Source: Streptococcus thoraltensis DSM 12221
GTDB lineage: Bacteria; Bacillota; Bacilli; Lactobacillales; Streptococcaceae
Length of the DNA stretch: 64,000 bases
Direction of reading: 5' to 3'
NCBI RefSeq assembly: GCF_000380145.1
Contig: NZ_KB904609.1
Span: forward strand, 124,001-188,000
The position numbers and the translations under genes are program-made. The number at the start of each line of letters is the position of its first letter. The first letter of the stretch is position 1. Under the pieces are notes generated by a model. It was not told the origin of the DNA, ran no database searches, and saw only the letters and a program-made list of their open reading frames with translations. Positions 26,664 to 37,884 of the stretch are shown piece by piece.

Positions 26664-27401
26664 ATGTTTCAACCTATTTTCAAATCTATCGTCAATCGGC
26701 GAGATGTCAAGATTTTCCTATCATTCAGCCTTTTACCATTTATTATAACCATTATCACCCCCTACATCAGGATAGAAAATACAGATATTACCCTTAGTTT
26801 TCTAGGCTTTTTACGGGGAGTCTTGGAAACCCAGTACAGCATCTTACTGCCGGTCTTGGTCTTTGCAATTGTCATCTCGTCTGTATTTCGCGATGAGATT
26901 GACGCAGGAATTCTCTTTCTTTACAAAGACATCAGTAGGAAACGGATTTTCAATCTGAAGATTGCGGGTCTCTTTGCAGTCTACGCTCTTTACGCTGCAC
27001 TCAGTAGTTTTGCGACCTTGATTGTCTACTACGCTTTCCTCGTTCCTAAAATGGGCTACGGAATGGCTCTTGTCTCTGGGAATCCTGCTACCTTGCAGGC
27101 CAATATCCTTGGAATTATTGGGATGATATTGATTAACCTTATCACCATTGCAGTGGTAGCCATGGTAGCCATCAAGTCTAAAACCATCAGCGCTGTTCTG
27201 GCAGGAATTTTCTTTAATCTCTTCATCATGACAGCTCCACTTTGGATTGGGCTCAGATATCTTGGGCCGACGTCGTATATCAAAATTCTAGCTGGTATGG
27301 GCTTTGCCCCACCATTTCTGGCCATGACAGGTTTATCTATTGTCTATTTTGCCTATTTTTACATTAAGGGAATCAAGAATTTCCAAAAAATTGAATTTTA
27401 G
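26664..27401 (+). CDS. ABC-2 type permease, first of a pair
   Basis: A membrane protein of about 245 residues with six hydrophobic segments, fitting ABC-2 transporters with separate ATPase. It shares motifs with the permease at 28332 (LFLYKDISRKRIF here, LFLYKDINRKQIF there; ends KNFQKIEF and KKFAQLEF), so the pair arose by duplication. AGGAGG at 26648-26653 fits the ATG at 26664 (10 bases) better than the in-frame GTG at 26658. Substrate unknown; such modules often export or give immunity to peptides. Control by the upstream two-component system is suggested by the box at 26530. Confidence 0.8.
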   Translation: MFQPIFKSIVNRRDVKIFLSFSLLPFIITIITPYIRIENTDITLSFLGFLRGVLETQYSILLPVLVFAIVISSVFRDEIDAGILFLYKDISRKRIFNLKIAGLFAVYALYAALSSFATLIVYYAFLVPKMGYGMALVSGNPATLQANILGIIGMILINLITIAVVAMVAIKSKTISAVLAGIFFNLFIMTAPLWIGLRYLGPTSYIKILAGMGFAPPFLAMTGLSIVYFAYFYIKGIKNFQKIEF

Positions 27402-27454
27402 TAGACTTTGAATCGTATAAAAATGAACTGATTATATCAATAAAGGAGATTATC

Positions 27455-28327
27455 ATGCTTAAAATCGAACAATTATCTAAAAAATTTGCAGGAAATGACT
27501 TTTATTCTTTGGACAATGTGTCTATGGAAATCCAAAAGGGAGAAATCGTTGGGTTAATTGGAAAAAATGGTGCAGGAAAATCCACTCTCATGAAAATGAT
27601 GGCAAAATCCCTCAAACCAACGGGCGGGAAAATCACCTATCATGGTGAGGATATCAATAGTCGTGACAACGTCTTGACAGATTTTGGTATTATGATTGAT
27701 CCTGTGTTTTATCCTGAAATGTCGGTCATTGATAACTTAAAATTCTATCTCAAGCTACATGGTAAGACAGACTTGTACCCAAATATTAAAAAGACTTTGA
27801 AATTGGTTGAGCTTTGGGAAGCGAGAAATCGCAAGCCCAAAGGCTTCTCATTTGGGATGAAACAGCGGACTGCTCTTGCGATTGCCCTAGTAGCAGAACC
27901 GGATTTCTTGATTTTGGATGAGCCTTTTGTTGGCCTTGACCCTATTGGAGTACAGAAGTTGATTGACATTTTGAAAACATGGTCGAGCGAGCGTCAGATT
28001 TCGATGTTGATTTCTAGCCACCAGTTAGGAGAGCTTGAGGCCTTGTGTAATCGCTATGTCTATATCGAAGATGGAAAATTGGCTGACGCCTTTGACGGAA
28101 AAGAACATCCGAGTGTCTTAGTTAACCTAAACCCAGCAGGTGATTACCGTGTGCTTGCGGACTATCTATCTGAGGAAATTACCTTGGATGGTCAAGTTCT
28201 TGAGATTTCGACTGCAACAGATAAGGAATCTCTCAATGCTATCTTTGGTCTGCTAGCGCGTCACAACTTGATGGGCTCACTTGCTATTAAGGAAAATCAC
28301 CTTAAAGAAATTTTTATGAAAGGATAA
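27455..28327 (+). CDS. ABC transporter ATP-binding protein
   Basis: A 290-residue ATPase. Walker A GLIGKNGAGKST is near residue 33-44, the signature is the unusual FSFGMKQR, Walker B is FLILDEP, followed by the switch His in SSHQLGE. The C-terminal 80 residues are an accessory domain common in BcrA-like ATPases of peptide immunity and export systems. AAAGGAGA precedes the ATG. It lies between two paralogous permeases and probably powers a heterodimer of them. Confidence 0.9.
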   Translation: MLKIEQLSKKFAGNDFYSLDNVSMEIQKGEIVGLIGKNGAGKSTLMKMMAKSLKPTGGKITYHGEDINSRDNVLTDFGIMIDPVFYPEMSVIDNLKFYLKLHGKTDLYPNIKKTLKLVELWEARNRKPKGFSFGMKQRTALAIALVAEPDFLILDEPFVGLDPIGVQKLIDILKTWSSERQISMLISSHQLGELEALCNRYVYIEDGKLADAFDGKEHPSVLVNLNPAGDYRVLADYLSEEITLDGQVLEISTATDKESLNAIFGLLARHNLMGSLAIKENHLKEIFMKG

Positions 28328-28331
28328 TTCT

Positions 28332-29105
28332 ATGAAAAACCTATTTTCAGCTATTTTTGACTCGATATGGAAACGCAAAGAAACGAAGATTTACCTCACC
28401 TTTGCATGCTTCTCTCTTATCTATTTGGTGGCTTCTTTTTTTGGAGATTCTAATTTTTATCAGATAAAAATGGAGGAGGGGTTTAAATTATCCTTTATCG
28501 GATTTTGGATGTTGCTTTTTGATTCAATAGATACTCTAATTTTACCAACCTTGGCTCTCTTTTTCTTAACCGTATCAGTCTTCAAGCGAGAAGTGGATGA
28601 CCATACCCTCTTTCTCTACAAGGACATCAATCGCAAGCAAATTTTCTGGGCTAAGTACTTGAGCTTGATTGCGATTATCTTGATTTTTCTTGGTATCAGC
28701 TTTGTGGTATCACTCGGTGTCTTTTATACTCGTGTTATTCACATGGATTTTGCGACAGCAGCATTTTTTGATAGTGATAAAACAGAAACATTAGCAAGTA
28801 TAACGGCACTTGTCATCGTTACTTTAAAGGCTATTGTTTTGATGACGATTGCGAGTGTACTCTGTCTTCACTGGAAAACGGGTGCAACTATAGTAGCAGC
28901 CATTGTACTGAGTCCCATCATGTCGATTACGGGGGCAGTTGGTGGTCCAGTTAGTCTGCTCTTTCCGACAGGGTATCAGAAAATGGCGTGGTCAGGAACC
29001 AAAGAAGCAGGTATTGCTATGGTAGTTGCCAGCCTTGTCACTCTTTTCTATGTTCTCCTCTTTACCTCTATGGGTAGTAAAAAATTTGCTCAGTTGGAGT
29101 TTTAG
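28332..29105 (+). CDS. ABC-2 type permease, second of a pair
   Basis: A 257-residue membrane protein with about six hydrophobic segments, paralogous to the permease at 26664. It starts 4 bases after the ATPase stop. The amphipathic motif LFLYKDINRKQIF after the second hydrophobic segment probably contacts the ATPase (inference). The operon ends in a terminator 8 bases later. Confidence 0.8.
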   Translation: MKNLFSAIFDSIWKRKETKIYLTFACFSLIYLVASFFGDSNFYQIKMEEGFKLSFIGFWMLLFDSIDTLILPTLALFFLTVSVFKREVDDHTLFLYKDINRKQIFWAKYLSLIAIILIFLGISFVVSLGVFYTRVIHMDFATAAFFDSDKTETLASITALVIVTLKAIVLMTIASVLCLHWKTGATIVAAIVLSPIMSITGAVGGPVSLLFPTGYQKMAWSGTKEAGIAMVVASLVTLFYVLLFTSMGSKKFAQLEF

Positions 29106-29112
29106 ATAAAAT

Positions 29113-29155
29113 ACCTCTCCTAAGCTTGAGAATTTTTCTAGGCGAGGTTTTTTTT
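29113..29155 (+). terminator. Terminator of the ABC operon
   Basis: ACCTC...CTA pairs with TAG...GAGGT around a loop and ends in eight T, just after the last permease gene. Confidence 0.8.
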
Positions 29156-29580
29156 ATGATGACATAAAGTAGGAATATTACAAAATCCAACTACGCTTAA
29201 ATCGGTTATTGTGACAAACCGGTCTAAGCTGTCAAGAAAGGAAATATCAGGCAAATCTTCCAATCAATGCTTTTGAACATTATCACTAGTATTGACATTA
29301 AACATGTAACTTTCTTTCCAATTTCGAATAATGAACATTGTTATTAATCGAAATATTTTTCGCATAGATGACCTAAAGAGCATTTCAACTAGAAACCCTC
29401 CTAAATAGTCAAACCTAAAAACTATGCATACTTCAACGGAATAAAACGAACGGCTATAAACCCTAAAAATCCGAGGCATTATTACCTCAGTTTAAAATGT
29501 AGACAATCCTATAAATGACAGAGAACTTGAGACTATAGGACCTTATTGTCAATCAAGCAAACTCTTAGAAACGTTGATTG
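29156..29580. other. Intergenic DNA between the ABC operon and groEL
   Basis: About 425 bases with no gene I can support on either strand. A minus-strand frame at 29264-29479 has no ribosome site or recognisable motif. Confidence 0.4.
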
Positions 29581-29683
29581 GTACTCAATGAAAGCAAAAT
29601 CAGACTAGGCAACACAGATAGCAGATAGAACTGTCTTCAACAAATCAAGTCAACAAGGTTTGAGTTTAATTTTCGAAGAGTAT
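29581..29683 (-). repeat. B element (RUP-like), copy 6, standing alone
   Basis: A 103-bp reverse copy from GTACTCAATGAAAGC to TTTCGAAGAGTAT. No A element flanks it, which shows that B can occur independently. Confidence 0.8.
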
Positions 29684-29722
29684 TAGTAAGCTTTCTGAGA
29701 GTTTTTTTCTCCAAGAAAACGC

Positions 29723-29767
29723 AAAAGGTTGAAGAAAAAGTCCATTTTGGACAATTTTCTTCAACCT
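29723..29767 (-). terminator. groEL terminator (hairpin repeat Q, copy 2)
   Basis: On the minus strand AGGTTGAAGAAAA...GTCCA pairs with TGGAC...TTTTCTTCAACCT and is followed by four T. A second small hairpin TGAGACA/TGTCTCA lies between it and the stop codon. The sequence is shared with 18121-18168. Confidence 0.75.
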
Positions 29768-29803
29768 GATTTGAGACACTTTGTCTCAGATTCTTTTTAA
29801 ACC

Positions 29804-31581
<1,778 letters not shown>

Positions 31582-31866
31582 TTATTCTACAATCGCAACA
31601 ATATCTGACTCACGAATGATTGATAGCTTATCATCACCGTCTTTGACGTCAATACCTGCACCATTTTCAACTAAGATTTTATCGCCTGCAGCAACACTTG
31701 GTGCTACTAAGTCGCCGTTAAGTGTACGAACACCTTGTCCTACAGCAACAACAACTGCTGTTTGAGTTGCCTCGTGAGAGGCTCCCGCGAGCACAAAACC
31801 GCCAACTGATTTCTCTTTTGCTTCTTCAAAAGTCACGACCACACGATCGCCTAATGGTTTTAACAT
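31582..31866 (-). CDS. groES: Co-chaperonin GroES
   Basis: A 94-residue lid for the GroEL cylinder. Normal length, with the family start [11 protein letters not shown] and a mobile-loop region around [16 protein letters not shown] precedes the ATG. It is the first gene of the groE operon, with CIRCE and a strong promoter upstream. Confidence 0.98.
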   Translation of the reverse strand: MLKPLGDRVVVTFEEAKEKSVGGFVLAGASHEATQTAVVVAVGQGVRTLNGDLVAPSVAAGDKILVENGAGIDVKDGDDKLSIIRESDIVAIVE

Positions 31867-31916
31867 AATACGCCTCCATAAGGATTATTTTCATAATAGC
31901 GTTGAAATAAACTGCA

Positions 31917-31943
31917 TTAGCACTCTGCTATATAGAGTGCTAG
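31917..31943. promoter_or_regulatory. CIRCE operator (HrcA binding site)
   Basis: TTAGCACTC, nine bases, GAGTGCTAG matches the CIRCE consensus TTAGCACTC-N9-GAGTGCTAA with one difference. It lies between the promoter and groES, where HrcA represses groE until heat stress. Confidence 0.97.
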
Positions 31944-31957
31944 CTATTACAAAAACT

Positions 31958-31985
31958 ATTATAGCACTTGGTCAAAAATAGTCAA
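31958..31985 (-). promoter_or_regulatory. groE promoter
   Basis: Minus strand TTGACT (31980-31985), 16 bases, TATAAT (31958-31963), directly upstream of CIRCE. Confidence 0.85.
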
Positions 31986-31986
31986 A

Positions 31987-32034
31987 ACAAAAAACACCCC
32001 AATCGTTAGATTTTATGTCTAACTGTTGAGGTGC
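31987..32034 (-). terminator. Terminator of the levDEFGX operon
   Basis: On the minus strand CACCTCAA...GTTAGA pairs with TCTAAC...TTGGGGTG and is followed by six T. It ends right beside the groE -35 box. Confidence 0.85.
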
Positions 32035-32070
32035 AGATCAAAACAAGAATGTTTTCAATGTTTTATTATC

Positions 32071-32361
32071 CTATCTTGATTGACTAAGTTTGAATTCAAA
32101 ATCTTCAATGACTTTGGAGACATTTTTCTTACCACGATAGATACCATAACCGAATAATATCATACCTAGACTACCGATAATGATTAAGACGAGACCCAAC
32201 ACCATTACCCATAGATTAGTATGGTGAAAAAGGGAAAACAAGACCACTCCAATACTTGACACAATAAAGAAGAGAGAAAACCACCGTCCTAAATTTTCAA
32301 TCATATGTTTTTGGTAGGCTATTTCTGTCTCATAACCTTTAATCATTTTTTGATTAGTCAT
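32071..32361 (-). CDS. levX: Small membrane protein, LevX position
   Basis: A 96-residue protein with two hydrophobic segments (WFSLFFIVSSIGVVLFSL and VMVLGLVLIIIGSLGMILF) between charged ends. It is the last gene after the four PTS subunits and directly before groES. In S. mutans, as I recall, a small gene called levX occupies the same place. Its function is not known to me. The name rests on synteny and size. Confidence 0.65.
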   Translation of the reverse strand: MTNQKMIKGYETEIAYQKHMIENLGRWFSLFFIVSSIGVVLFSLFHHTNLWVMVLGLVLIIIGSLGMILFGYGIYRGKKNVSKVIEDFEFKLSQSR

Positions 32362-32380
32362 CAGATTTTACTCCTTCTAA

Positions 32381-33214
32381 CTAGTAAGAAAGACCTGGAT
32401 CAAAGAAGCCGACAAGTACACCGACAAAAGCTACAACTACCAAGAGAAGCATTACCTTGATAGGTGACATGTTTTTCTTTGCCATCAACCACCAGCAAAG
32501 AACGATAAAGATAGCTGTCAACAATCCTGGATACACAGCATCCAACTGATCTTGCAAGACAAGGTAAGGTTTCTTAGCGCTACCTAGACTAAATGATGTC
32601 TTCACAGATACCCAAGTCGCAGCAACCGCACCGATAACCATACCGCCGACAATTCCGATGGCTTTACGAATAGCAATCCCTTGAGGTCCTACGAGGAATT
32701 CTACCGCCTTATCACCAAGTTCATAACCTTTAAAGTAGGCAAAACGCATACCAAAGTAAGCCAACAAATTCCAAACAATGATATAGAAAATTGCACCTGC
32801 TGGAGAGCCGCCTGTTGAAAGGCCAAGCGCAATCCCTAAGAGAACTGGGATTAAAGTTCCGACAATTAGCGAGTCACCAATACCTGCCACCGGTCCCATA
32901 AGACCTGCACGCATGCCATTGATAGCTTCATCATCAACTGGTTCACCGTTAGCACGTGCCTCTTCAAGCCCCGCTGTTACACCGACAACCACTGTTCCAA
33001 GCTGTGGTTCTGTGTTGAAGAAAGCCGTATAGGTTTGCATGGCATTCTTTTGAGATTCCTTGTCATCATACAGTTCTTCAATAATTGGAAGCATTGATGT
33101 CAAGTAACCAAAAGTTTGCATGTGCTCTTGAGAGAAGCAAGTCAAGTGTCCATAATACCAATGATGGAAAGACTTAGTCAAAGTCTTCTTAGAAATTTTT
33201 TTCATATCAGCCAT
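32381..33214 (-). CDS. levG: PTS fructose/mannose-family component IID
   Basis: Membrane component of a mannose-family phosphotransferase, 277 residues. The N-terminal region (KSFHHWYYGHLTCFSQEHMQTFGY), the GLMGPVAGIGDSLIVGTLIPV loop and C-terminal membrane segments are characteristic of IID. The start is the ATG at 33214, nine bases after AGGAGG; the frame is open a little further up. With IIC it forms the channel for fructose or mannose. Specificity is inferred from the lev/fru setting. Confidence 0.92.
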   Translation of the reverse strand: MADMKKISKKTLTKSFHHWYYGHLTCFSQEHMQTFGYLTSMLPIIEELYDDKESQKNAMQTYTAFFNTEPQLGTVVVGVTAGLEEARANGEPVDDEAINGMRAGLMGPVAGIGDSLIVGTLIPVLLGIALGLSTGGSPAGAIFYIIVWNLLAYFGMRFAYFKGYELGDKAVEFLVGPQGIAIRKAIGIVGGMVIGAVAATWVSVKTSFSLGSAKKPYLVLQDQLDAVYPGLLTAIFIVLCWWLMAKKNMSPIKVMLLLVVVAFVGVLVGFFDPGLSY

Positions 33215-33215
33215 C

Positions 33216-34073
33216 TTAAATATCCTCCTCTTCTTCGTCATCTTCTAACTCTGCTACAGCTGCAACTAGACGAGAATTTGCCTTCAATTTTGCCATGTCA
33301 ATTTCATAGAACAAGAGAGCAAAGATGAGAGAAATAACCGCACTTGCTACCAAGTTTAAGCCCAATGAAGCGGCCAAAGTAAAGCCAACAAAGAATGGAA
33401 TGAAGTCTGTAACTTTTTCAACTAATTGTTTCAGTAAGATAGCAATCCCTACACAAGGAAGAAGTGCCCCAACCGTGAAAAGAGTTTTCATTGCAATACC
33501 ATCCATAGGGAGCGCTGATTGGAGAGCTGTTACAGCTGATGCTCCCAACTTACACATGATAAGTGTTGGTAAGAATGAAAAAAGAAAATGTGAAATCCAA
33601 GGAAGTCCCCAGTCAACCATGTAAAGTTTTTTGAAGTTCCCTTCTTCAACAGCCTTCCAACCAATATGTTGCCAAGCCAAGTTCATAGTTGCTGTTCCAT
33701 AGAAAAGAACTGTACCAATCGTTCCTACGAGTGTTCCCATTGATTTAGCAAGGTCCGCGGCCTCACCTGAGCTAGCAGAAATACCTTGTGCGGTAATGGC
33801 TACCATAGCAAGTGGGATACCGATATAAGACACGGCACGCACGTCAGCAGATACCGTACCACCTGGCGTTACCAAGGCGATATAAACCAACTGCATCGCT
33901 ACGCCACAAACAATCCCCAATTTCAAGTCTCCTAAAATGAGACCGCAGACAAGTCCTCCAACTAGGGGACGACCAAGAGTGTAGTTACCAATACTTGAAC
34001 CACCCATCCCTGGCATAGATGCTAGACTAGCAAATAGCCCAAGTAAGGCAGCTTGAAACCATGATATTGTCAT
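33216..34073 (-). CDS. levF: PTS fructose/mannose-family component IIC
   Basis: A 285-residue integral membrane component that carries the sugar across. It shows the IIC hallmark GRPLVGGLVCGLILGDLKLGIVCGVAMQL pattern (seen as GRPLVGGLVCG then LILGDLKLGI). The C-terminus is highly acidic (ELEDDEEEEDI). One base separates it from levG, and it follows levE closely. GAAGGAGA precedes the ATG. Confidence 0.93.
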   Translation of the reverse strand: MTISWFQAALLGLFASLASMPGMGGSSIGNYTLGRPLVGGLVCGLILGDLKLGIVCGVAMQLVYIALVTPGGTVSADVRAVSYIGIPLAMVAITAQGISASSGEAADLAKSMGTLVGTIGTVLFYGTATMNLAWQHIGWKAVEEGNFKKLYMVDWGLPWISHFLFSFLPTLIMCKLGASAVTALQSALPMDGIAMKTLFTVGALLPCVGIAILLKQLVEKVTDFIPFFVGFTLAASLGLNLVASAVISLIFALLFYEIDMAKLKANSRLVAAVAELEDDEEEEDI

Positions 34074-34096
34074 TGTTTATCTCCTTCTTACAATGA

Positions 34097-34591
34097 TTAA
34101 TAACCGAATTTACTTCTAAAATCTGACCAATATCCGATAGAAACATCCGGTAGCAGTTGGAATTTTACACGATAGCCAGCCTTTTCAATTTCTTCTATTG
34201 CCGCTGCTTCTTCAGGAGTAATAGATTGATTATTACCAAGCTTGATAGCACCTGGACGATCATTAGCTGGACCGATGATAATTTCTTTAACATCTCCTGG
34301 GACAAACCCTTGATCTACCAGAAGTTTTTTCATATCTAATGGATTTTTGGTAATCACAAAATAACGTGTATCTGAATCCAAAACTTTTTGCGATTTTTGA
34401 CCAAAAGCATCAACTGTCCACACAAATGTTTTCTTATCAGAAGCTCCTTTATACGCTTGTGTAAGGACTTTATTAGCTGCTGCTGCATCATTAACGGCAA
34501 TGAGACCATCACATGGGTATTCTTTCGCCCAGCGGGTTACGGTTTGACCGTGAATCATACGGTCATCAATGCGTACAAATGAAACTGACAT
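34097..34591 (-). CDS. levE: PTS fructose/mannose-family component IIB
   Basis: Cytosolic phosphocarrier of 164 residues that takes phosphate from IIA and gives it to the sugar. The phosphorylated His14 lies in RIDDRMIHGQ. The frame extends to 34636, but the family starts MSVSFVRIDDR, and GAGG precedes the ATG at 34591. Confidence 0.93.
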   Translation of the reverse strand: MSVSFVRIDDRMIHGQTVTRWAKEYPCDGLIAVNDAAAANKVLTQAYKGASDKKTFVWTVDAFGQKSQKVLDSDTRYFVITKNPLDMKKLLVDQGFVPGDVKEIIIGPANDRPGAIKLGNNQSITPEEAAAIEEIEKAGYRVKFQLLPDVSIGYWSDFRSKFGY

Positions 34592-34682
34592 AATCTTTTC
34601 CTCTTTTCTTTTTATCCTCAAAAATAGACCAAACAAGTCTGAGAAATTTTTTTCATCATATTACAAAACAGTCAACTGACTA

Positions 34683-35123
34683 TCAAATATCATCATCTTC
34701 GTCGTCATCAGTGAAAGTTGTGGCAACTTTGAATTCCTGTAAAGCTGTCTGTGCTTCTGGCAAAACAGCTGCGACAAAATCATCGCCTTCAAGAGCGTCT
34801 TTCATGACGACTGACGTGACTGCCATAGGAAGGTTCATTCCCCCTAGAACGGTCGCTGTTTGGAGTAATCCTTTTTCTTCTAAAACACCTAATGCTGTCG
34901 TCAGTGGACTACCACCAACAATATCTGCAAGAACAACTACTTGATCATCTGCGGTAAGCTGATGAACCGCTTGATGAAAGTCTTTCGCGAAATCATCAAC
35001 CGAAGAACCATTTTTTAAACCAACTGCGATAACTTGGTCCATTTTATCTTCAGCAAACATAGCTAAGGAGGATTTCAAACCTTCTGCAAATCCACCGTGA
35101 CTGACAAGAATTAAGTATTTCAT
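34683..35123 (-). CDS. levD: PTS fructose/mannose-family component IIA
   Basis: Cytosolic phosphocarrier, 146 residues, receiving phosphate from HPr at His9 (LILVSHGGFAEG). The partner motif VVVLADIVGGSPLTTAL is present, and the tail is acidic (DDDEDDDI). It is the first gene of the operon levDEFGX. In S. mutans LevDEFG takes up fructose released by FruA; both halves occur here. Confidence 0.92.
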   Translation of the reverse strand: MKYLILVSHGGFAEGLKSSLAMFAEDKMDQVIAVGLKNGSSVDDFAKDFHQAVHQLTADDQVVVLADIVGGSPLTTALGVLEEKGLLQTATVLGGMNLPMAVTSVVMKDALEGDDFVAAVLPEAQTALQEFKVATTFTDDDEDDDI

Positions 35124-35149
35124 AGCTTTCTTCTCCTTTTTCTTCCTTT

Positions 35150-35236
35150 ATTCTAAATCTTTTGAAAGCGGTTTTGAATTGTCAGATGTCATGATTCTTT
35201 GTGGAAGATTGTCATCATAAAAAATGACATTTGTCA
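35150..35236 (-). promoter_or_regulatory. levD promoter with two candidate LevR sites and a cre-like site
   Basis: The minus strand has TAGAAT (35150-35155) as -10 and no good -35. TGACATCTGACA (35180-35191) lies where an activator would touch polymerase, and TGACATTTGTCA (35225-35236) lies 45 bases further up. Two more copies precede fruA. TGAAAGCGGTTTTG (35163-35176) matches the catabolite-repression consensus at all but its last two bases. Function is inferred from position and from S. mutans. Confidence 0.55.
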
Positions 35237-35591
35237 TATCAGTCGCATATGTACTCAAAACAGGTACTATAATTTCTATCTAATGTGACCTATTCATCTA
35301 CGCCTGTAGGTGCAATACCGCTAGGCAAGCTGGTGTGCCATTAAACATCATTTTAGAAATTCTCACTCAGACTTAGTCTGAAACATCTAAAAGCTACGTA
35401 ATATCATCAATACAATTCCAAAAACAATCGGAAAAAGACATCAGAAACTCTTCCTAAAAACGACCAAGGCAAATATCAGGGCAGTTGTTATGATTTTTGA
35501 ACAAAAACCATCAAAACAGTACAGTTACACTGCTTTTACTGGATTGTGAGATAATGACGCTTTAAAGCCTTAATCGGCTTAACAAATAGTA
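35237..35591. other. Intergenic DNA upstream of levD
   Basis: About 355 bases with no gene or repeat copy that I recognise. It probably marks the left junction of the restriction-modification island. Confidence 0.4.
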
Positions 35592-35625
35592 GAAAAAGGC
35601 ATCCAAGATAAATCTTGAATGCCTT
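35592..35625 (-). terminator. Terminator downstream of the restriction-kinase island
   Basis: On the minus strand AAGGCATTCAAGAT and ATCTTGGATGCCTT form a 14-bp stem with one mismatch, ending in five T. It lies about 200 bases after the kinase gene. Confidence 0.75.
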
Positions 35626-35821
35626 GAAATACTGATGTAACAGCTTATATTAACATTTTGAGGATTTCTATATTGAAAGCTATGAATACTCAAGTCTTAC
35701 AAATCCCTTTACATCCACATTTTGGAGAATGTGACTTCTATGAAAATGGGATAAAATCCACTTGTTTAGATAAAAACACCATAAAACAGACTAGTCAACT
35801 ATCTCATAATTTGAGATGCTT

Positions 35822-37018
35822 TCATTTCGATTTAATCTGAGAAAATGCCATCTTTAATTCATGAATATTGCTAAATCTTTTATTCAAATTTGGATTTGTT
35901 CCTTTGTTGATAAATTCCTCTAAATTACTATATTCGAATTTCGTAAAGTCTTTATATCTCCCTGTTAAAACAAAATACAATAATTTTGACAAAGCAAAGC
36001 CTTCAAAATAAAAATTATAATTACTGTATCCTACTCGTTGAAGCCCTGAATAGTCATTAAACGCCCCCCTTATTTCTGTATCTAAAGATGTTAATACACT
36101 ATCGCTCAACTTTACATTCCCTAAATCAGCAATTTTAATAATCTTTGTATCCTCATATTCTTTTATCAAAATATTTTTAGGTGAAACATCTCTATGAAGT
36201 ATATCTTTTTCAGCTAGATACTCAAATCCTCTTATAATCTGATAACATAGAGACTTTCTCTCATCAAAAGTCAATTTTTGATTATGAGTTGTGATGTATT
36301 TTAAAAGAGTAGTATTAGCATACTCCATAACATACTCATTTTTCACTTTATCAATAGAGTAGACTTCAAGTATATAGGGAGAATGTAACCGCTTCATCGT
36401 ATCAAACTCTAAGTAGAACCTATCTAAATCTTTGGGTGAGATTGTTTTACTCGCCCGTTTTAATGCAAAAGTTTTGTTGTAGTTCTCATCAAAGTAACTA
36501 AAGACAGTTGCATAAGAACCATCACCAACTGGCTTCAATTGAAATTTCTGTGATGAATTATTAGGTAACTGAACCACATCAGATACCTCAAAAATCGGGA
36601 GCTCATAGTATATCTCAACCTCCATCATATCATATGGCACTGAGCTTCCACCAGATGACGATAGAAAATCATTACATCTTTCCATTATCTTATCATAGTA
36701 TTCAACAATTTTAATATTATACCCACAATCCTTAAGATTGTTGACAAATCTATTTGATAACGAGATGACTTTTATCAAATCTCTACTAGGGTCAGCCCAG
36801 AAATGCTTTCCTCCATTTATACTATCATTTAATATTCTTAATGTTTCTACTAGCTGATAGTGCAAGCTAGAACTTAATTGACACAATCTGTCATCAAACT
36901 TCCCTTTGTAGAGATGCTCATAATCTATAACAAACCCTTTACCAAAGTAATCCAGATAATCTCTTTCAATACTTACTACACCATTCAATAATTTTGCATT
37001 GTTAGTCACAGAAATCAA
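35822..37018 (-). CDS. Ser/Thr protein kinase linked to a type II restriction system
   Basis: A 398-residue protein. Residues 1-150 are helical and unassigned. A Hanks-type kinase domain follows with P-loop GDGSYATV (165-172), Lys187, Glu204, catalytic HRDVSPKN (Asp277, Asn282) and metal-binding Asp298 in IADLG. All key residues are present, so an active kinase is expected. There are no transmembrane or PASTA segments, unlike the housekeeping streptococcal kinase. It begins at TTG (AGGAG upstream), follows the endonuclease by 56 bases and is AT-rich. A role in phage defence is inferred from the neighbours. Confidence 0.85.
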   Translation of the reverse strand: MISVTNNAKLLNGVVSIERDYLDYFGKGFVIDYEHLYKGKFDDRLCQLSSSLHYQLVETLRILNDSINGGKHFWADPSRDLIKVISLSNRFVNNLKDCGYNIKIVEYYDKIMERCNDFLSSSGGSSVPYDMMEVEIYYELPIFEVSDVVQLPNNSSQKFQLKPVGDGSYATVFSYFDENYNKTFALKRASKTISPKDLDRFYLEFDTMKRLHSPYILEVYSIDKVKNEYVMEYANTTLLKYITTHNQKLTFDERKSLCYQIIRGFEYLAEKDILHRDVSPKNILIKEYEDTKIIKIADLGNVKLSDSVLTSLDTEIRGAFNDYSGLQRVGYSNYNFYFEGFALSKLLYFVLTGRYKDFTKFEYSNLEEFINKGTNPNLNKRFSNIHELKMAFSQIKSK

Positions 37019-37074
37019 TTTAACCTATCTCCTATCGTCATGTCTTTATTTTACATAAATCAATTCAGGCTATG

Positions 37075-37884
37075 TTATTCAAATCCTAAATAACTAACAA
37101 AACCTAGTAAATAAAAAGCCATTGCTATAGATAAATCTTCAGAATCGTAGTTTTGTTGAGAAGCAATCATTCTAATTTCATCAAATACTGTATCATTTGG
37201 AATAGTAGAAGAATCTAGCTCGGATACTGCTTTACTAATGACCTCTGGCAAAACCATACACATCTTATAGAAAGCATCTTCCTCTCCTGTCACAAGAGCA
37301 TAAAATTTATCTAAACTGACACGTCTAATGTATTTATGTCCCATTTTTTGACCATCAACTTTTGGCTCCCATTTAATATTTTGAGAATTTTTTGCGATTG
37401 CTTCAACCAAAAAACAGGCACAATCATCATCTTGCAACAATTGATTTTGCATTTTGATAAAAGTTTTACCAGAAGAAGCAGAATTCATTGTGTTATGTTT
37501 ATTTTTCATTTCCACATAGACACGACTAACTCGAGAACCGTCTGGCATTGTTATTCCATTTGGATTTTCAAAAATGACATCCCAACCACCTTCTTCTCCA
37601 TTATTCGGAACTCGACAGTTCTCAATATATTTAAAGATAGTCTGATGAAAGTAGCCAATATCATTATTATTTGATTTATCACGTTGTCTAAAAATTTCAT
37701 TACTTATAATTTGTTCCCATGAACTTCTATAGACAGATTTATCAAAAATCAATTTTATCGGATCAACAATATTTTTATTAAATCGTTTCAAATCAAAAGA
37801 TTGTAGTTTCTCACCATACTTATCAATCGTCAATTGCACATGGTTATAAAAATCGTCCTCACTAATAAATGATAAATTCCACAT
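37075..37884 (-). CDS. Eco47II-family type II restriction endonuclease
   Basis: A 269-residue protein like the Eco47II/Sau96I-group endonucleases, which cut GGNCC. A PD-(D/E)xK-like core is visible: GGWDVIFENPNG, then VYVEMKNKHNT about 25 residues on. The family start NLSFISEDDFYNHV is also seen. The gene begins directly after the methyltransferase stop, with GGAGG before its ATG. GGNCC specificity is inferred from the family and was not tested. Confidence 0.82.
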   Translation of the reverse strand: MWNLSFISEDDFYNHVQLTIDKYGEKLQSFDLKRFNKNIVDPIKLIFDKSVYRSSWEQIISNEIFRQRDKSNNNDIGYFHQTIFKYIENCRVPNNGEEGGWDVIFENPNGITMPDGSRVSRVYVEMKNKHNTMNSASSGKTFIKMQNQLLQDDDCACFLVEAIAKNSQNIKWEPKVDGQKMGHKYIRRVSLDKFYALVTGEEDAFYKMCMVLPEVISKAVSELDSSTIPNDTVFDEIRMIASQQNYDSEDLSIAMAFYLLGFVSYLGFE